A stretch of 64,000 nt of DNA from Neonectria sp. B-13 (taxonomy: Eukaryota; Ascomycota; Sordariomycetes; Hypocreales; Nectriaceae). The stretch is from assembly GCA_002682825.1 (NCBI GenBank), contig NOKP01000015.1, positions 248,001-312,000 on the forward strand, written 5' to 3'. The notes beneath the pieces were generated by a model that saw nothing but the letters and a program-made list of their open reading frames with translations, made no database searches and had not been told where the DNA came from. Position numbers and translations under genes: made by a program. Below, piece by piece: positions 1 through 11,331 of this stretch. Within the stretch, counting starts at the first letter, position 1. Every line of letters begins with the position of its first letter.

Positions 1-309
1 ATGGGCAAAGACGTGAAATCCCGACTCGAGATTTAGTGGCTGAGAAGTAGGCACAAGGTTTACTCTAATGACCAGACGCATTCTCTTTAGTGCCAATTTG
101 CAAGCAGTGTTGACGATGAATGTTACTGTAGTATTAACCCTTTCTTTCTGTGGTATAAGGTTCGTTGGCACATAATAATCACATGTCAAACGCTCTTTTA
201 ATGCATATTTAGACCAAGCCATCCCAAGGTTCGTTCCGCAGCTCGTATTAAACCACCGTTTGCATTTTAACCTCGACCATCAGTACGGACCGGTTACTCG
301 GCAATCCCC

Positions 310-600
310 CTACGATTGACATCAACATGGCCGTCAACGAGCTGATAGTCGTGGTCGTCAACCACACCAACGAGGAGCTCAACCTCGAGCCCGAGTCCCC
401 GCGCCTCGACCAAGGCCAATGGATGGATGCCTAAGAGTCGCAGCCGCCCCAGGAGATCCGGGCGCGGGAGAGCGACATGTGGCGCTGCAAGTCGCGGCAC
501 GTTGGCACAGGGATTGAGGGGGCTGTCCTAAGGCGCAAACAACCGAGTGACTGTGACATGGAATGTTCACTATATGTATCGGGCTAAACAGGTTCAATCA
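310..600 (+). pseudogene. Relic of a small fungal beta-sandwich protein (aegerolysin-like?)
   Basis: A plus-strand frame starting at the ATG near 328 reads a Val/Asn-rich strand followed by a Leu/Glu/Ser/Pro stretch and is stopped by a TAA near 432. The same frame continues afterwards with a Gly-Thr-Gly-x-Glu-Gly turn near 505-525, and a Thr-Val-Thr-Trp-Asn stretch follows near 550 in a shifted frame. That order (N-terminal strand, Gly-Thr-x-Glu-Gly turn, Val-Thr-Trp-Asn) recalls small fungal membrane-active beta-sandwich proteins such as aegerolysins. The stop and the frame change make it a decayed copy. No intron with good splice sites joins the pieces. The family assignment is a weak recollection and could be wrong. 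Confidence 0.3.
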
Positions 601-989
601 CACGTGCGCAGCTGAGGCGGGGAAGCAGGCAGTTGCCGTCTTTGTTTTTGGTAAGTCGAGGGCCTCGGTGAAGGATCGTGATAGGTGAAGTAAAGAAAAC
701 CGTACAAGGTCCAATAGAACCAGCAAAACTTTAAATCAGAAGGTGGGGTTGTGGCTGCGAACGGACTAATGAGGTTCTGTGGGCTTGTTCAGTTTATGTC
801 ATGTTGACGGAGCGGAGCTACCCAGCTTATACAAGGTTGCACTCATACGCTTGCTTTAAGTCCGCCCATCTGCTGGGCATTGGTGATATCTGATCTTAGC
901 AACCTTGTCATAATTCCAAAGGAGCAGATGGCCCTGATTGATATTGGAAACTCCGTCACCAACCCCCAGAACTCGTCAGCTACTGTACC
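601..989. other. Intergenic, upstream of the lysophospholipase gene
   Basis: No recognisable coding or RNA gene. It probably holds the promoter and 5' leader of the lysophospholipase gene; I see no clear TATA element. Confidence 0.5.
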
Positions 990-3044
990 ATGCTGCCTCG
1001 CGGTCGAACCATGCTACTAAGTGTACTGCTGGCCTCAATCGCAAGTAGGTCAATTGTCCAGCATCAAAGGCGAGTCTATGCTAACCCAATAAATCAGCGG
1101 TGCTATGCGTCTCCCCAGACCATGGAAGGCGACCATTTCTCGAGCAAAGAGCCGAGCCAAACGCCCCTGACGGCTACGCCCCGAGCAAAGTCTCCTGCCC
1201 CGCGACACGGCCGGCCGTCCGCACGGCGACGGCACTATCGGCCGAGGAAACGGATTGGCTGCCTCTCCGTGGCAACAACACCATTTCAGCGTTGAAGGCC
1301 GTGCTTAGCCAAGCCGACATCGGTGACATAGACACCGATGCATACATCGAAGACCTTGTCACCAACGGCAGCGCCGTGCCGCGGATCGGCATTGCCATCT
1401 CTGGCGGCGGCTACCGGGCGCTGATGAACGGCGCGGGCGCCCTCGCGGCGTTCGACAACCGTACCAAGGACGCGGTGGGCAAGGGTCAACTCGGCGGCTT
1501 ACTCCAAGCGGCGACGTATCTCAGCGGACTGTCTGGTGGGAGCTGGCTCGTCGGAAGCCTCTATGTGCAGAACTTCACAACGGTGGAGTCTATCATCTCC
1601 TCGTCCAGTGGCTTCCTCAGCACCCTGTGGCAGTTTAAAGACTCCATCATTGAAGGTTGATTAGCTTCCCTGACTCATTGGCAACAACACCCGCTGACTG
1701 TAGTGAATACAGGACCAGCCGGACTATCTGCGAGCGAATACTATCGTCAGCTTTACCAGGACGTCAGGGATAAGCGTGAAGCTGGCTACAACACTACCAT
1801 CACCGATTATTGGGGCAGGGCTTTGTCGTACCAGCTCGTCAACGCCAGTGATGGAGGACCGGGTATGGCTCGCGCATTCACGATGGAGAAACGAGCTAAC
1901 TGTTGCCGCAGCGTACACCTTCTCATCCATCGCCAATGACACCGAGTTCGCTGAAGCTAAAGCACCCATGCCCATCATCATCGCGCTGGAGAGACCGTTC
2001 GGACAGCTCCAGCTTCCGGACAACGCGACTGTTTTCGAGTTCAACCCGTGGGAAATGGGGTCCTACGACACCGGGATTGCCGCCTTCGCGCCCTTGAAGT
2101 ACGTCGGCTCCGGCTTCGTCAACGGGACCATCGGCCGCGGCAGGAACTGCATCGCGGGCGTTGACAACGCCGGTTTCGTCATGGGAACCTCGTCGTCGCT
2201 GTTCAACCAGGCATTCTTGCAGATTGGCCACGCGTCGAGTGTCCCGGATAAATTGCTGCAGGCCATCAACGAGACCCTGGAGGAAATTGGCGAAGAGAAC
2301 AGAGACATTGCTAGCTGGCCAAATCCTTTCTACAAGTATAATCCCGACACGAACACCAATTCAAACACCACCATCCTTACGCTTGTCGATGGCGGCGAGG
2401 CCCTGCAGAACATTCCACTGCATCCGCTCACCCTATCTGAGCGACACGTCGACGTCATCTTCGCCATTGACGGTTCCGCCGACACGACCACCTTGTGGCC
2501 AAACGGCACTTCCCTCGTGGCGACATACAATCAGTCCAAAAACGGCTTCTCGACCCAAAACAGCAACTTCCCAAAAGTGCCGGACCAGAACACGTTTATC
2601 AACCTCGGCCTGAACAAGCGCCCGACCTTTTTCGGGTGCGACACCACCTCGGGACCGCTGATTGTCTACATACCCAACGCGCCTTATACGTATCAGTCCA
2701 ACGTCTCAACCTTCGACCTCGAGTACAGCGACGACCAGCGAGACCAGATCATCCTCAACGGGTACAACGTCGCGACCATGGGCAACGGCACGGTGGATTC
2801 CAACTGGCCCGCGTGTGTAGGCTGTGCGATGTTGCAGCGCAGCCTGGTCCGCACGAAGACGGATATCCCTTCGAAATGTGCAGACTGCTTTTCGACGTAC
2901 TGCTGGAACGGCACGACCAACTCGACGGAGCCAGCTACGTACGAGCCAGAGCAGATCGTCGAAGAAGCTAGGGCGGGACGGCCGGTGCCGTGGGTGGGAA
3001 ATACGGCGTTTGTGGCCTGTATTGTGTTGTTACTTACGATGTGA
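990..3044 (+). CDS. Secreted/GPI-anchored lysophospholipase (phospholipase B)
   Basis: Hydrolyses acyl chains of lysophospholipids and phospholipids, expected at the cell wall or plasma membrane. Four exons keep phase: 990-1044, 1098-1655, 1713-1862 and 1912-3044, giving about 631 residues, normal for fungal PLB. The N-terminus is a signal peptide ([11 protein letters not shown] core). Family landmarks are the oxyanion-loop motif [14 protein letters not shown], the nucleophile-elbow motif [12 protein letters not shown] and the Asp motif [16 protein letters not shown]. The protein is rich in NxT/NxS sequons and has a C-terminal Cys cluster. The end is hydrophobic ([11 protein letters not shown]), consistent with a GPI signal. 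An in-frame ATG at 1011 is an alternative start and leaves a tighter signal peptide. The family assignment is secure; enzyme specificity is not shown. Confidence 0.93.
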
Positions 3045-3926
3045 GCAGCCGGAGACATGGGTACAGAATGCACACTGGTGAGGTGGCTCTGGGATATTAA
3101 AAGTCAATAGTATGGTATATTTATTAATGTTGTCTTTGAGCATCCTCAGCAGTCGAGACCCATCTATTTTTTGGGCAGCCCTTCCCCGAGAAAGACAGTC
3201 CCGTCCATGCAACAAGCTAGATGGTGCAGCGCGGCTCCCATCTGTCCAAGATTACTCATCTCGAAATCTTGTTAGTGAAATCATGGTCGAGGATAACACC
3301 ACATAGATGCTTGCTCCTGCTCGCTGACACTGGGAATCGGGGACTGATCAAATCGCTGATCCCTAGTCCTACTATTCCCCAAGTAGGAAGTAGATAACAA
3401 AACATCACACCATCCCCTGTCGATCGATGATCTAACCACCATGGTAAGTACTACGCAGTACAAGCGGTGCCATGTTGACAACCGACCCCGCGGATTTCCC
3501 GACGCCCAACGGCGCTTGCAAACTTTCAACGCGGATGGGGCTTGGTTGTTTCGTACAGCTATGCTACAGACTATGACTTTTACTCTTCGCTACGTGAAGT
3601 AGGCTAAAGCTTGGAGCACACGATCAATCTCTGGGGAATGCAGACAGGGGCTAGATTCGTTGCGGGGTATGACTATCTCCGGGAGGTATGCCCAAGTACA
3701 GAACCATCTATCAATGCCTTATCGCACCATGCTGACAGCGTGTGTGGCGTGTAGAGCGTGTAGATGTTAATCCCGTACTACTCCCTACACCAGCGAGTTT
3801 CGGGGTACCAACCACCATAAAGTTGCCGACATTTCCCTCCCTGACGGCCGTTTTCCTGCCTCCCCACCTCATGCTTTTCTTTCCCGTTTTCTACGACTCG
3901 GCCACTTTGTGACTGCCCTGCCAACC
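3045..3926. other. Intergenic, no gene seen
   Basis: About 0.9 kb with only short open frames lacking family motifs. Pyrimidine-rich sequence at about 3830-3900 just upstream of the next start codon looks like a fungal core promoter/5' leader. Confidence 0.5.
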
Positions 3927-5959
3927 ATGGACTCGCCTACACTGCCACCTGGCACCCAGCGGATCGAGGACACGAATGGGACGCAAGTCGTGCTCGCGCC
4001 CCAGCCAAGTTCAGATCCAAATCAGCCTCTGGTCAGTTGACGTCTCTTTACCAGGGAGTACTGGGCCTTTATTGACAAAATGCCTTCTCATAGAACTGGA
4101 GCACAGGACGCAAGACGCTTCACATCACCCTCCTCTCGCTGTATGCGATGATGATATTCGCAATGTAGGACCCCTCCTAATATCTTTAGTCGCTATGGTT
4201 GTAAAACCTGCCAACTAATTCTCAGTCAAACAGCCTCTGCGTCAGTGTCCCACTTTGGCAGGACTTCAACGAAGAACTTGGAATGAGCTACGACATGCTC
4301 AACAATGGCTATGCTACAAATATGGCGGCCTTGGCTGTCGGCTGCATCATCTTTATCCCCATCGCCCTCCGTATTGGCCGCCGGCCTGTATACATCGTCA
4401 CCGCCTTCATCATGCTGGCCTCCGCTATCTGGCAGGCCAAGATGCAGACAGTTGGGGACATGATTGGCGCCAATGCCGTCTCAGGCATTGCCGGAGCCGT
4501 CAACGAGGTTCTATTCCAAGTTACTGTAGGTCCCGGCCTGCTGAAAGACACTTGTATTGATCAATCATAAGAACGCAGCTGACAGGAACTTGACGCGATT
4601 AGGTCTCGGACTTGTTCTTCGTCCACCAACGAGGTACCATGAACGCTGTATACCTGTTCATGGTTATGGTTGGCGTTAGTATACCTCGGCTCCATCTTTA
4701 AATGATCTAAATTTCGAACGTATGGATAGTCAGCTAATGCTCAATTGCCCCTAGAACTACTTAGGCCCAGTGGCAGCAGGTTACGCCGCTATTACCATGG
4801 GTTGGCGATGGGTCTTCTGGCTGTGTAGTATCTTCATGGGTGTGATCTGCTTACTGATGGTGTTCTTTCTGGAAGAATCCAAGTACATTGCACCACCTCT
4901 CACCGGCCTTGAAGTCCCGAACATAGATCAACACGAGGATCTTAAAAAGACGGGCAGTAACACCAACCAGCAACCACTAAGCACATCTGCCAGCAACAAA
5001 ACAGATACTGTGATATCCCAGTCGCGAAGGGCAATCGATATTGATTTCACAATTCCGATGAAAACTTATTGGGAGCGGCACGCGTTTTGGACCTTGGGTA
5101 ACCAGGCAACGACCCAGCATGTCTCTATGTGGCAACAAGTGTACCAACCGTTTGAAATCCTCATCGCTTTCCCGGCTGTCATGTTCGCGGCCCTACAATA
5201 CGGCTTTGCCATTGCCATGCTAGCCATCCTTGCCGTCACCCAGTCGTCGCTTTACGCAGCCCCGCCTTACAACTTCAGCACCGCGGGCATCGGAAATATG
5301 AACTTGCCGCCAGCTATTGGCGCGTTGCTTGGTGTGCTATTTGGCGGTCCTCTCATTGACTATCTTATTGTTCAAGTGGCTAAGAGACGTGGGGGTATTT
5401 ATGAACCGGAAACCCGCCTATGGCTTTTCCTTGTCCCGGGTTTATCGATGACGATCGGTTGCCTCATGTATGGTTTGACCATTGCAAAAGTAAGCAACTT
5501 AGTCTGCTCTGTGCTGTTCCTACTAATCAGATGTCGCTTAGGGAATGCCGTGGATCATAAACGCGGTAGGGGCTGGCTTCATCGGCTTCGCAATTGGCGG
5601 CACGGGTGACATGGCTCTGACATATGTCCAAGACTCGTATGAACTGGTATGTTTGTTGTGATTGTTTCCAAAAATGTGACGGACTTGATTATGAATGCAT
5701 CACTCACAGCCTTGCTTTTTACTAGATCCTGGGTAACGCCCTCACAGCGGTTGTTTTCGTGCGCAATATCATCGCTACCGCCTTGGTGTTTGCTGTTACT
5801 CCCTGGATGACAAACATGGGCGTATACGATATGTTTGTTTTGCTCGGTTGTATCTCTGCAGCTGTTGCTTTAACGTGCGTGCCGTTCATCATCTGGGGTC
5901 GTGGATACCGCATTCATTTAGCGGACAAGTACCGTCACTTTGCAGCACAGCAGTATTAG
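3927..5959 (+). CDS. MFS transporter (drug:H+ antiporter-like)
   Basis: Predicted 12-helix major facilitator permease of the plasma membrane. The start at 3927 begins a hydrophilic N-terminus leading to the conserved DPNQPL|NW junction, where intron 1 (about 4032-4096) lies; NPxNW-type entry is typical of fungal DHA1-like carriers. Later exons give IGRRPVYIVTAFIM (the loop 2-3 RxGRR region), NEVLFQVT|VSDLFFVHQRGTMNAVY (helix 5 with the family's charged loop) and GWRWVFWLC. A central hydrophilic loop rich in Thr/Ser/Asn (about 4900-5040) separates the halves. At least six introns interrupt it. The substrate cannot be read from sequence; members are often annotated as polyamine, drug or metabolite exporters. 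No frameshift seen. Confidence 0.88.
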
Positions 5960-6201
5960 TTCAACCTCAACTTGTCAGAATATACGGTTCCCCAAACCGC
6001 TAAGAAGAGGATGTCTTTGATGTCTTTTTCTTGTCAGTCACCGATGTATACATCCCTGTGATTTACCAGCAGATGCCTCAAGTAACTGCCTTCATTAGGT
6101 TGTAAAACTGCTTGACAATGGTACCAACACCAGTAATGCAATCATTTTTGGCAGACAGCTTAGCGCGACGTAGCTTTCGGATACGAAGACATAACATCTT
6201 T

Positions 6202-6291
6202 NNNNNNNNNNNNNNNNNNNNNNNNNNNNNNNNNNNNNNNNNNNNNNNNNNNNNNNNNNNNNNNNNNNNNNNNNNNNNNNNNNNNNNNNNN
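6202..6291. other. Assembly gap (90 N)
   Basis: A run of 90 undetermined bases. Open frames crossing it are artefacts. Confidence 0.99.
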
Positions 6292-6811
6292 GGAAGCGTT
6301 TGTGGAGATGCGCTGGAAGGCGAACTCAGGTACGGTAGGGTGATGCTATTTCGAGAACGCCCAGCCACTGAGGACTAGCAACTTCTCACCGTGCATGAAA
6401 TCTGCGACTATTCTTCGAATGGTTGGGATCTTTTGTTTTCGGCAACGATTAAATGGTGTATTAATCTGCCTTTTGGGAACAGCTCCGAAACAGATGTAAC
6501 CCAAACTGGTTGCGGTGTACGGAGATGAGCAAGGGATGCGAAAAATGCGGTCCGAGCAAACGTCCCAAGTTTCGAAACGGGAACGTCAAATTTTCCACGA
6601 AACGCATCGTAGTTTATGTGGAGACAAACGTTGGCATGAAATAGAAAACGGTTTGGCGTGTCTAGGCGAAATAAATCAAGCCCTCCAGGCTCGTAAGCTT
6701 CCGACCGATCATTCCAGGGTCGCACGACTACCATCTGAGAGAACAAAGACTGAAACTAGCCCCAGAGACTATTAAGTCTTCCTGAAACAATATCACAGCG
6801 TGGTGTACCCG

Positions 6812-6819
6812 TATATATT
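6812..6819 (+). promoter_or_regulatory. Possible TATA box of acetylxylan esterase gene
   Basis: TATATATT lies about 96 bases upstream of the ATG at 6915, a normal distance for a fungal core promoter. Sequence match only. Confidence 0.4.
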
Positions 6820-6914
6820 CACTAAGTCTGCATGCTCGTTTTACTAAACACCACTCACACCCAAACATTTCAGTATTGCAGAGTCCGTCAGCCTTCACGC
6901 CAACACTCCACATC

Positions 6915-7939
6915 ATGGCCCTCAGCCGAACAGTATCAGCCTTGCTGCTACTATCAGCACCCGCACTGCTAGTCAACGCGCAGTCATGCCCTGGTATTCA
7001 CATCTTCGGCGCCCGAGAGACCACGGCTTCTGCCGGATTTGGCTCCGCCGGAGCCTTGATCAACACGATCATTGCTGACCACTCGGGTGCTACATCGGAA
7101 GCCATCACCTACCCAGCTTGTGGAGGACAAGCCTCTTGTGGAAGTGTTGCTTACGGAGATTCTGCAAAGCAAGGGACGGCAGCCGTCGCAACGGCTGTCA
7201 ATGCCTTCAATAAAAAGTGTCCGGATTCGCAGATTGTGCTGGTTGGCTACTCGCAAGTAAGTCAACGGGTTTCCAGGTGAACTACATATGTGTATTTCCA
7301 TACTGATGTGTGAACAGGGTGGACAGATTATGGACAATGCCATCTGTGGTGGTGGCGACTCGGGCGCTGGCATCACAGACACAGCTGTACCCATCTCTGC
7401 TGCTGCTATCAAGATGATAAAGGCAGCCATCCTTATGGGCGATCCCCGATATGTTTCCGGGCTGGCATATGGAGTTGGAACTTGTAAAAACGGAGGGGTA
7501 AGTCGAGACTGTGATGCGAAACATGACGAAGGGAAGCCCTTCACAGCGTAAGCAATGCTAACAGCGCTTCAAGTTCGATGCTCGTGCATCTGGTTTCGTG
7601 TGCCCCAACGCCAGCAAAGTCCAACTGTACTGTGATGCAGAGGATCCGTACTGTTGCAACGGGAATGACGCCGCGCATCATCAGGAATATGTCAGCATAT
7701 ACGGTACTCAGGCAAAGACTTTTGTCAACAGCAAACTTGGCACTGCCACTGGTAGCTCTACCGATGACAGCAGCGATACCGTTGGTTCAGATGACAGTGA
7801 TGATTCTGGCAGCGACGACACCAACACGACATGTGCTGCATTGTGGGGCCAGTGTGGTGGTCAGTCATGGACGGGTGCAACATGTTGCTCAGAGGGAACC
7901 TGTAAACCTCTAAACCAGTACTATTCACAGTGTAGTTAG
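6915..7939 (+). CDS. Acetylxylan esterase (CE5) with C-terminal CBM1
   Basis: Secreted deacetylase of xylan, cutinase-like alpha/beta fold. Exons 6915-7256, 7318-7497 and 7565-7939 are in phase and give 298 residues. A signal peptide ends near residue 21 ([10 protein letters not shown]). The nucleophile motif GYSQ|GGQ (Ser113) is split by intron 1; the partner Asp is probably in CDAEDPYC (about 202) and the His in AHHQEY (212/213). Paired Cys residues match CE5. Residues 264-298 are a fungal cellulose-binding module ([15 protein letters not shown]...CCS...QCS). The linker between them (about 236-263) is unusually acidic, Ser/Asp repeats in place of the usual Ser/Thr/Pro. CE5 with CBM1 points to plant cell-wall degradation; acetylxylan esterase is favoured over cutinase by the CBM1 and the Cys pattern. 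Confidence 0.93.
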
Positions 7940-8400
7940 ACAAGTTCAGGCTGCGCCCTCGCTGATCTTTCTGGCACTCTCATACCTACAATGTGCTACC
8001 TTATACTATCCTATGCTAGTAGCGTACTGAGAATGAGCACGATAGTTGCTACTAGTGTCCCTAGAAACACACACCATTTTATGAGGGTCCTAGCCGTGCG
8101 GTGCGCAGGCTCGATGAATTGCGCTCACTAACCCTTATCAATAGACTTGTAGTGTGCACAATCATATACGATATGTAATAGAGAGGACTGGAATTAAAAA
8201 GGCAGATACAGCAACGTTATAACACTGAGTAAATTAAAATAAGAGAGATATGGCTAGCGGGTTTGTTCATAACTTCCAACGTTGTTAATCAACTCTAATG
8301 TTAGACGCGCAGTTGCTATCCGCGACACTCTGTTTGGCCGTACCTTCATCTAAGGTGTAGGACGGAATCTTTTATATCTAGTTCCATGCAATTACCCTTT
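7940..8400. other. Intergenic between convergent genes
   Basis: Holds the 3' ends of the esterase (plus) and hexokinase (minus). AT-rich stretches near 8160-8240 could act as polyadenylation regions. No gene seen. Confidence 0.5.
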
Positions 8401-9997
8401 CTATGCTTGCGCGAGAGTAAGCGCCGTGATGATTGCAGCCCCAACGCTGCTTTCTTGCGCAGGCATGAGTGCGACAGGATCTTGACCATCACTTGGGCTT
8501 TGCGCTGGCCAATCCATGATCTCGCGCAGAGCTTTTTGCAAACGTGTCTTGAAATAAGGATGATGCTCAACGAGGGAGCCTTCGACGCCGACATGGCAAG
8601 TGTCGAAACTTTTCTTCTTGCAGATCGCTGCAATTCCGCAAGCTGCTAGTCGTGCGGCCCGTGTCGTGATCAATCCAGCTATTTGGCGAATAAATCCGAG
8701 CGCTGGAGCGGAATAAGAAATATCGAACTTTTCTAGAAAGAGGGCGTGGACATCATGTAAGTCCTCAGACTTATCCCTAAGAACTTGAGTGAGAATAGTT
8801 TAGAGAGTTGAGGTAGACCTAAAACTTACTCTTCGATAGCGGAAAGGAAAGAGCAATCCAGGCTGTAAGGCTGTTCAAAGTTTCCCCTATCATGCGAGTG
8901 AAAGGCATCTATCGTCTTATCACTATGAACCCCTATCAGGATAAGACGAAATATCTCCCCTTGATAGAGGCTCGCAACCATCTTTTCAAAGGATTGCTGG
9001 CCAGGTCGTGGAGAATTTTCGTCGATTTGAAAGTCATATGGGTTCCTAGGCAACACCATATGCTCGTTGTCAAAAGCACCCCATTCGCAGTTGATAAGCA
9101 TCGGCAGATCCTGGGGTAAGTGTTTTGAGGCGAGTTTTGGAATTGAGCCGCATTCTTCAACGTAAGCTGCGTTGCATCCTGTCCCGAAAACGCAGGCAAT
9201 TTTTGTTTGGGAGTCCACGTAAGCGGAAGATATCAGTGTTGCAGCAGTATCGTTGACTAAAGTGGTCAGGACAACAGGGACTTTCTGTGGATTGTTAGAA
9301 AATAACTCTCAAGCAGAATATAGCTGACTTACTCGTTTCTCCAATGCAGACTTTAAGAAAGGAGCAACATCATAACCCTCGACGTTTTTGATGCTGAACC
9401 CTTTGGTCCATCGCTGTAACACTCCTTGGTTAATAGAATCTTGGGTCATCGGATAAGAAAAGATGAAGCTGAGGGGAATTTTTTTGCCATCGTCAAAATC
9501 AAAATTGGGGTCTCTCAGGGTTTCATGAAGGCAATCGGCAACGAAGTCCCAGAGACTCTCTCCGTCGCCATCCTTGAGCTCTTCCGGTATGCGCCAATGC
9601 GATTGGTTGATCTCGTGATCAGCAAATTGCCCTTTCAGAGCAACCTTGCATATTCGGATATTGGTGCCACCCAGATCCAGGACTAGATAAGTACCTGTCT
9701 CCTTTCCATTGGGAAGTGAGGTAACCCAGGTTGGGTTCATAGGCTGATATATGTAAGACGGTGTTTCTGTTCAGCTGGGACAAGAGCTCATGGCTCCAGT
9801 AGCTCAGTGCTTACAATTGACCCTCCGGCTTCGCTTAGTCCTGCGCGAACTGTTAGCTTCTAATCCCTCGGCCAAGCTATAGACGTACCCTTCTCGAGCT
9901 CGAATGTAAATCGATCAGTAATCTTGTCCAGGCTGGACTTTTTAATCGTAAAGAGCTCCTCCAGCTCCTGGAGGAGGGAATCCAAACTTCCAGTCAT
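8401..9997 (-). CDS. Hexokinase
   Basis: Phosphorylates hexoses with ATP in the cytosol, the first step of glycolysis. Minus-strand exons read an N-terminal helix starting MTGSLDSLLQELEELF (start 9997), then MNPTWVTSLPNGKETGTY, the phosphate-1 motif LVLDLGGTNIRIC, the sugar-binding region SFIFSYPMTQDSINQGVLQRWTKGF (read in two parts), the catalytic-Asp motif LVNDTAATL (near 9245-9270), the adenosine-side motif FGTGCNAAYVEE, and a C-terminal ITTRAARLAACGIAAI block ending at the stop at 8401. All catalytic landmarks are present, so this is an active-type hexokinase and not one of the regulatory, catalytically dead homologues. About five introns, e.g. 8780-8825 and 9219-9310. An in-frame upstream ATG exists near 10117 but the extension looks like leader. 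Confidence 0.88.
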
Positions 9998-11331
9998 ACT
10001 CAGGGAGGACTTGCTGCGTGCAGGAAATAACAAAAGCAGAGATCTAGAGGAACAGAATTTAGAGTCTTTAGCAAGGGGGTATCTGGGATTGCTCATGTCA
10101 ATCTTGCATTTATACAAGCCGGAACTTGGCAGGGCATTTAGTCATTCCTTGCTACTTAAAATCTTGGTAAGTGACGGAACTATGACGGAGATTGAAATAA
10201 GATCGGCGTGTGCTCGGCCTTCTAATCCACGCCCCTCTTTTCTATTGCATGAACATAAATGCCCGTTGCAGTGGAAAGATAGCTAGCTCTTCATTGTGAT
10301 CATATCCTACCTCCGGATCTTACAGTTCTTAAGCCACCTCAGCCCTTAAATGAGAATTTTTATTATGTCGAGGCCGTTTTCCCCCATTAATTCGGATAGA
10401 AAGAAACACGCACCAGTGACTGTAATGTTTCCGTACTGATAAGGTCTCCCGGTAGCGGCTCACCTAAATTCCAAGGTGAGCGGCCGACGGGTGGACCATA
10501 AATTACGTCATGCTAGGCGCCCAATTACGTCTTTGATCCGAGGTGCCAAGTTCTAACAGAACGGAGGTTTTACTCTAGCTGTCCCCTACACCTGGCTAGG
10601 TCTCTAGTGGGCACGCTGGATGCTACTTGAAACAGCAGTAGGGTCAAAGATGCCGACCTTCAGCGAGCTGAAACCGCCCATGAATGGTACAAAGAAAAGA
10701 AATTTCGACCTGGCGCCGGGCAATGCTGTCTAGGTATCCACCCTCATAGCTTCTGAGATAGGTGCAGGGGTTCGTTATGTCTTCAAGCATTCTGAGCTTA
10801 GCATTTAATATGGACCTACGTCATCCCAGGTGAGGAGCTGAATTGGCGTTTGTGCATTGAAATGGCCATCTCAGCGCACAAAACATCTAAGCACTTGGGC
10901 TCTTTTCAGGGCCGCGCCTACCGTGACCGCTTGCCCATTAGTCTGCGTTCTAGACTCTTCCATCTTTGCTCTCATCCCTGATATCGAGTTACAGTTGCCA
11001 TTTAACATCAGAGTGTGAATACATGCATCGTATACTCCACTCGTTCTTCTTATGGTCAAAACAAGGAATATTTTGGTTTCCTTAAACATCGGTGGATTAT
11101 GATGGACGAATCTATGATACAAACAGACTACATGCGACACGCTCCTCCTACGTTGCTAACCCGCAACTTCAATCGCAGGTTCAAGTGAGCGCCGAAATTT
11201 GATCAGTAAATAATGCGGCTTGACAAGGCCTATTTGCTATCTTTCAAACGCGTGCTAAACAACATGTCCTGTCCCGTGGGTGGCAATCTTACACCTACCG
11301 ACACGTGTACGACCACGGCAGACTGGTCTTT
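9998..11331. other. Intergenic, no gene seen
   Basis: About 1.3 kb. Only short open frames with no family motif. It separates hexokinase from the sugar transporter and contains the hexokinase promoter at its left end. Confidence 0.5.

Larger units (their letters stand above)
5960..6914. other. Intergenic with assembly gap
   Basis: No gene recognised. Contains the N run at 6202-6291, so a small gene crossing it could be missed. The 3' part serves as promoter of the acetylxylan esterase. Confidence 0.5.

Noticed and set aside
6078..6378. Open frames across the N run
   Set aside because: They exist only because the undetermined bases are read as open codons.
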